Shown piece after piece: positions 59,045-64,000 of a DNA stretch of 64,000 nucleotides. Position 1 is the stretch's first letter. The number at the start of each line of letters is the position of its first letter. The position numbers were made by a program, and so were the translations under genes. Under the pieces are notes generated by a model that saw only the letters and a program-made list of their open reading frames with translations, did no database searches and was not told the origin of the DNA. Origin of the DNA: Nilaparvata lugens (lineage: Eukaryota; Arthropoda; Insecta; Hemiptera; Delphacidae); the NCBI RefSeq assembly GCF_014356525.2, contig NC_052505.1:1815905-1879904 (forward strand), given 5' to 3'.

Positions 59045-59222
59045 GACTATATTTACTCAGGCCTGGTTGTACGAAAGCCTGTTTAATTTCAATCAAGATT
59101 AAATGCCACGAGAACCAATCAAAGAAAGCTTTCTTAGAAAGGGTGCTTCTCCGATTGGTTCTTGAGACACTTAATCACGGTTAAAATTTAACAGGCTTTT
59201 GTGCAACCTGGCCTGAGTATCT
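59045..59222. mobile_element. FB3 short foldback
   Basis: CAGGCCTGGTTGTACGAAAG is mirrored by CTTTTGTGCAACCTGGCCTG, and CGAGAACCAATCAAAG by GATTGGTTCTTGAG. Same layout as 31108-31256, but the interior is diverged. Confidence 0.8.
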
Positions 59223-59388
59223 AGAAGCCTCAGAAGCTTTGATAAACCACTAGTTCTGTGAACAGTAGCGTAGACCTCGCGAAGTAATAAACGACAGCTT
59301 CCTCAGTCCATTAGAGTAAATTCTGTTCTGTCCTGATGTGTCGGCGAGAAATCTGTGTGAAAACGATTACTGGCTGCTGGGGTTGGTG

Positions 59389-59730
59389 TATCAAAAATGC
59401 TAACATCAAATGAAGTTAATCTCCTTCAAGACATACTGACAACAGGTCAGTCCGATTTGAAAGCAGAGAAAGGTCGAGAGAAATATGCCATGTTACTTTC
59501 AGTTATTAATTGAATGCGTGCATGCAACTAATAGTTCACACAACAGCTGATTTTCTACGTATCAAAAATGCTAACATCAAAAGCTAATCTTCTTCAAGAC
59601 ATACTGGCAACAGGTCAGCCCGATTTGAAAGCAGAGAAAGGTAGAGAGAAAATACCATGTAACTATCAATTATTAATTGCATGTGTGCATGCAACTAATA
59701 GTCCACACAACAGCTGATTTTTTACTAAGT
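59389..59730. repeat. 171-bp direct tandem repeat, two copies
   Basis: TATCAAAAATGCTAACATCA through CACAACAGCTGATTTT occurs at 59389 and 59560, with moderate divergence. Confidence 0.82.
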
Positions 59731-59789
59731 GACATTGATATATTAATTGCATGCGTCATTTCATGCAATTAATAATCGACAACTGATTT

Positions 59790-59925
59790 TTTACTTTCCT
59801 TGCCCTATTACCATAGGTAAGGAAAGTATTGCTTTCCAAAAAAAATTAAGGTACCCTAATTTCAAGTTTTCTATACGTTTCAAGGTCCCCTGAGCCCAAA
59901 AACATGATTTTTGGGTGTTGGTCTG

Positions 59926-60006
<81 letters not shown>

Positions 60007-60755
60007 TGTGTGTGTGTATGTGTGTATGTCTGTGAACACGATAACTCCATTCCTAATTAACCGATTGACTTGAAATTTTAAACTTAAGGTCCTTATGCCA
60101 GAGGATCTGACAATAAGAAATTCAATAAAATTGAATTCAAAATGGCGGAAAAAATGGCGGATAATTACTAAAAAACCATGTTTTTCACGGTTTTCTCGAA
60201 AACGGCTCTAACGATTTTCTTCAAATTTATACCATGGATAGCTATTTATAAGCCCTATCAACTGACATGAGTCTCATTTCTGGGAAAATTTCAGGAGCTC
60301 CGTAATATTCTTGAGAAAAATGGCGGATAATTAGTAAAAAATCATGTTTTTCGCGATTCTCTCAAAAATAACTTGACCGATTTTTTTCAAATTCATCCCC
60401 TGTATAGTTATTTATCAGCTCTATCAACTGGCATGAGTCTTCTTTCTGGGAAACTGATGGGGGGTCCACCCCATCCTTGAGAAATAAACTTAGTAACCTC
60501 CTTCTCATGCATGAGGTAGGTAGGTAGCGCAGTTCATAAAAAGAACACATAGTCGAGTTATTTCATCTGTAGAACAGCTGTTTTGACGACTTTAAAAAAA
60601 TGACGACTGAAAAAATCATAGAATTTCACAGTTTACACAAAGGAAAAACTTACCTGAAAACAATTATATATACACATATACAGAAGTCTGATCATAGTTT
60701 CAAATATGAGCAAGGAAAGTTGTGTGAGTGTACCACACCAGATTTTTATTTTGTG
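59790..60755 (+). mobile_element. REP-F dispersed element with internal (GT)n
   Basis: Begins TTTACTTTCCTTGCCCTATT, then AAGGTCCCCTGAGCCCAAAA, a (GT)n run (59925-60027), GAACACGATAACTCCATT, AAAATGGCGG and the CGAAAACGGCTCTAACGATT box. It ends GCAAGGAAAGTTGTGTGAGT and CCACACCAGATTTTT. The GCAAGGAAAGT near the end mirrors ACTTTCCTTGC at the start. A second copy is at 61955-63020. Confidence 0.75.
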
Positions 60756-61085
60756 TAGTTGAGAAGTTGATATTGTGGTAATTATTCATATTGAATGAAA
60801 AAGACTAAGAATTTATCAAAAAAACCACAGATTTATTGATAGTTAGAAAGACCGATTTCGGTTATTACACCATTGTCAATCTCTGATAAACTAGAAACCA
60901 GAAATTGACCATGTTACTTATCAGAGACTGTTCATCAGAAATTTATGCTGTTTATCAGAGATTGACAATGGTGTAATAACCGAAACCGGTCTTTCCAAGT
61001 ATCAATAAATATGTGTTTTTTTGATAATTTCTTAGTCTTTTTCATTCAATATGAATAATTACCACAATATCAACTTCTCAACATG
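60745..61085. mobile_element. Penelope-like terminal repeats, inverted pair
   Basis: GTTGAGAAGTTGATATTGTG, AATGAAAAAGACTAAGAA and TTTCGGTTATTACACCATTG on the left are mirrored at 60955-61082. The right unit reads GGTGTAATAACC-GAAACCGGTC on the plus strand. Two extra ATCAGAGA boxes lie between. Probably two tail-to-tail terminal repeats. Confidence 0.55.
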
Positions 61086-61129
61086 AATATGTGGTTTTTT
61101 GACAATTTCTTAGTCTTTTTCATTCAAGA

Positions 61130-61380
61130 CAACTGATTTATGATGAATAATTCTATAGTCTGATTTTTACAGTAATATTGGCGTTCGAAGGAGACTCCTT
61201 CTCCTTTTATGTTATCCTTAGAATGTAACCTTTCAAATACGTCGACGCGCCTTGTTTCAAAGTACTTGTATACCAAATTTTATTCAAATCGGACAATTAC
61301 TGCGACTGCAACTGCGGTACAAACAAACAGACAAAAGCCGATCGAGTCGAAACTAAGACCTCAACTTTGCTTCGGTTAAT
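61130..61380 (-). repeat. REP-D-related copy, minus strand
   Basis: GATGAATAATTCTATAGTCT, GGAGACTCCTTCTCC and CGTCGACGCGC match the REP-D interior. The outer part has diverged (ACTTTGCTTCGGTTAATAAT). Confidence 0.65.
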
Positions 61381-61628
61381 AATTAGGAATTTACAAGGAA
61401 AATGTTTTCTAAACTTAGCGAAATGAATTTTGATGATAAAATGAATTTTGGATGAAAATTCAAAAAGCATAACTGCTGAGGTAGAGTAGTTGTCATTGTA
61501 TTATGACAATAATATTGTATTATTACTATGTACTTGTCATTGTATTGTAGTATCTTGTCACTGAAATTCAAGATAACACTATGTATCTCTAGGTAGGATT
61601 TTAATATTATGCATATTTCTTTTCACAG

Positions 61629-61747
61629 GATAATGATGACTCAGGCAGTGACTATCAGAGAGCGGCCATGATTCAATCTGAACTGATACCAGCTGATGCA
61701 AGACGAGTTCAGAGAAATAGAGTTTTGTCTTTGGATACATTCAGAGG
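61629..61747 (+). CDS. Hgsnat: HGSNAT coding exon 5, start of the catalytic membrane domain
   Basis: 119 bp between TTTTCACAG and AGAGG|GTAAGG. Phase 0 in; 39 codons and GG of a split Gly out. The peptide opens acidic (DNDDSGSDYQ) and ends RVQRNRVLSLDTFRG. The S-x-D-x-F-R-G block is the hallmark at the entrance to the acyltransferase membrane domain of HGSNAT and its bacterial relatives; the active-site histidine of the family follows in the next exon, outside this window. The acidic, polar first half corresponds to the cytosolic loop between the first and second membrane helices. This is the strongest evidence for the gene's identity. Intron 4 is 8.5 kb measured from the intact exon 4. Confidence 0.9.
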
Positions 61748-61954
61748 GTAAGGATTTACAAATTCATTTCAACTGTTTTTTTTTTCAAATTTCATCAGTC
61801 AAGCCTGGTTTTCACTAGTAGATTAGTTTCCAACCTTGGATTGAAAGTGTATTATGAGTGGATTTTGAACTCTCAATTTGAAGCTCAGTTTTTGCTGGCC
61901 GGACACAGCAATGTCTCCCGGCTACATAGGCCAAACAAGTTATTGACTCTTTGA

Positions 61955-62102
61955 ATGTTTTTACTTTCCTTGCCCTATTACCATAGGTAAGGAAAGTATT
62001 GCTTTCCGAAAAAAATTAAGGTACCCCAATTTCTAAATTTCTATACGTTTCAAGGTCCCCTGAGTCCAAAAAACTGGTTTTTGGGTATTGGTCTGTATGT
62101 GT

Positions 62103-62176
<74 letters not shown>

Positions 62177-62210
62177 TGTGGTGTGTGTGTTGTGTGTGTG
62201 TGTGTGTGTG

Positions 62211-62265
<55 letters not shown>

Positions 62266-63020
62266 GTGTGTGTGTGTGTGTGTGTGTGTTGTGTGTGTGT
62301 GTGTGTGTGGTGTGTGTGTGGTGTGTGTGTTGTGTGTGTGTGTGTGTGTGTGTGTATATGAGTGTATGTGCGTCTGTGTACACGATATCTAATCTCTCAA
62401 TTAACGGAATGACTTGAAATTTGGAACTTAAGGTCCTTTCACTATAAGGATCCGACACGAACAATTTCGATCAAATGCAATTCAAGATGGCGGCTAAAAT
62501 GGCGAAAATGTTGTCAAAAACAGGGTTTTTCGTGATTTTCTCGGAAACGGCTCCAAAGATTTTGATCAAATTCATACCTAAAATAGTCATCGATAAGCTC
62601 TATCAACTGCCACAAGTCCCATATCTGTAAAAATTTCAGGAGCTCCGCCCCATCAATGCAGATAGATTCCCAATTATCAGGCTTCAGATACAATTGAAAC
62701 AAAAAACATCAAGTGGAGTAGATTGAGCTTGAAAATCTCTACAATTAATGTTCAGTAACATTTTCACCTAAAATTGAAAATAAGCTTTAAATTCGAGAAA
62801 ATGTGATTATTCAATTGCAAATTATTGTTGATTCTATTAAATCATTCACTATGAAGAGATATCAGACCTCATGTGTGTCTCCAGCGTTATTGCCCTGTCA
62901 CCAGCTGGCTCAAACCTTTGAATAGTAGACTTGAGATGCGCGGGAACACTAGCGTCAGGTGATCAATTTTAATAACGGCAAGGAAAGTTGTGTGAGTGCG
63001 CCACACCAGATTTTTAATTT
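61955..63020 (+). mobile_element. REP-F second copy with long (GT)n
   Basis: Same order as 59790-60755, with a much longer (GT)n tract (about 62086-62355) containing periodic TGTGTTGTG/GGTG interruptions. It ends GCAAGGAAAGTTGTGTGAGT and CCACACCAGATTTTT. The Val/Cys and His/Thr open frames across the tract are artefacts of the dinucleotide repeat. It starts about 200 bp after the exon 5 donor. Confidence 0.78.
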
Positions 63021-63309
63021 TTGTATTGGCCTATGAGTGCATATGCATATATACTAGTAGTTAGTGGTCGAGTAACTGGCATACTATCTCTTCCGAGCTA
63101 ACTCTACTTGGTCGAGTAACTGTTTTCATTACAATTGAGAATAGTAGGTAAAGTGTGTTGTCTAGTGAACAGAACTAACCTCAAAATGTCAATAAGGAAC
63201 ATTCATTATCGCCGTTCAGCCACAAAAGGTTTACAAAAAGCTTTGATATATGCGGCTGATCTTTTGCCTGCAGAGATAACTACGGCTTGAACACTCATCA
63301 GTTTATGAG

Positions 63310-63455
63310 CTCTGAGTTTATCCGAGATTGACAATGGTGTAATAACCGAAACCGGTCTTTCTAACTATCAATAAATCTGTGGTTTTTGACAATTTTTTAG
63401 TCTTTTTCATTCAATATGAATAATTACCACAATATCAACTTCTCAACTACACTAA
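63310..63455 (+). mobile_element. Penelope-like terminal repeat, single unit
   Basis: GAGATTGACAATGGTGTAAT, AACCGAAACCGGTCTTTCTA, TTTTTCATTCAATATG and ATATCAACTTCTCAAC are in the same order as the right unit of 60745-61085. Confidence 0.55.
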
Positions 63456-63574
63456 AAATAACTACGGCTATTGTTTTGTTTAATTTTTCTTTAAATTCGA
63501 TCTCCATTATCGAATTATTTCTAAGGAAATAATTCCTAATAATAGAATGATTTTATACTATATCTATTATGAAT

Positions 63575-63850
63575 AAATAAATAAATAAATAAATAAATGA
63601 ATGTTTTATTGTAGCAGCAAAAGAGAACATCAAATGCATTACAACGTCAAATGGTAACAAAAGTAGACACATAAAAAATAAATAGAACTATCAACAAAAA
63701 ACATTAAACATACAAGCAACAGAGTCTCACTACTAACTAATAAGAAAATCCAAATAGCAATCAATAACAGTCTCAATACATTAACTCAGACTGTTACAGA
63801 ATTGTAACGTGTATTAAATTTTGGCAATAAAAATTATTATTATAAAGAAG
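63575..63850. repeat. Retroelement tail sequences
   Basis: An (AAAT)n run at 63577-63597 continues into AATGTTTTATTGTAGCAGC, which resembles the reverse of an AATAAA-type 3' end. GGCAATAAAAATTATTATTA at 63820 looks like a plus-strand tail. No coding part is visible. Confidence 0.4.
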
Positions 63851-64000
63851 AAAATGAAATTAGACTCTACTCTACTAGCTCTAGACTGTTTTCATTGGCA
63901 TAGTAGTGGTAGAGTAGAGTGAGAAGCGGTGGTGGGGGAAGGCAAGTGGTAGAGTACTATCCCACGATGCTATACCTCTCTACTCTACTAAAAACTAGTA
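63851..64000. repeat. TCTACTCTACTA-rich inverted segment at window end
   Basis: ACTCTACTCTACTAGCTCTA at 63870 faces GTAGTGGTAGAGTAGAGT at 63905, and CTCTCTACTCTACTA at 63975 again. It may be the left part of another foldback cut by the window edge. Confidence 0.4.

Noticed and set aside
62033..62464. Long His/Thr and Val/Cys frames
   Set aside because: Artefacts of the (GT)n tract.

Overview
The window is AT-rich, intron-dominated animal DNA crowded with MITEs, foldback elements, LINE 3' ends, tRNA-derived SINEs, satellite DNA and Penelope-like terminal repeats. Together with the two genes present (a TULIP-superfamily secreted protein and a lysosomal acetyltransferase) it points to an insect. 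A hemipteran such as a delphacid planthopper (Nilaparvata-like) is my best guess, from the feel of the repeats only; no species can be proved from the sequence.

Layout. At 2102-2787 on the minus strand lies one internal exon of a Grp7-allergen/JHBP-like (TULIP) protein; its other exons are not recognised. From 2.9 to 14.6 kb there are only mobile elements: a MITE family with GAGGTCCACGTTATAATGGC termini (MITE-A), a second MITE with CATAGAGAAAC termini and 7-bp target duplications (MITE-B), and foldbacks. A 100-N gap (14861-14960) adjoins a ~160-bp satellite array (14961-17782). Two tandem segmental duplications follow: 1,211 bp (18947-21368) and ~1.34 kb (21922-24612, carrying a tRNA-derived SINE with a 12-bp target duplication).

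From about 28.7 kb to the right end the plus strand carries the 5' part of an HGSNAT (heparan-alpha-glucosaminide N-acetyltransferase) gene. The exons are 28701-28827, 32220-32332, 35284-35387, one exon present twice (43000-43111 and 53017-53129) and 61629-61747. The last contains the family motif SLDTFRG. All splice phases agree, giving about 191 codons of luminal domain, first membrane helix and the start of the catalytic membrane domain; the rest lies beyond 64 kb. The introns (3-8.5 kb) consist largely of repeats.

The largest structural feature is probably an assembly artefact: 37256-47217 and 47318-57239 are the same ~9.95-kb sequence on either side of a 100-N gap, differing mainly by single-base indels. 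This duplicates HGSNAT exon 4, and the left copy is frameshifted by one base. The most interesting biology is in the repeats. Penelope-like terminal pieces carry hammerhead-ribozyme-like cores. Foldback elements up to 1.5 kb with TTAA-like edges nest inside one another. Several unrelated repeats share sequence boxes.
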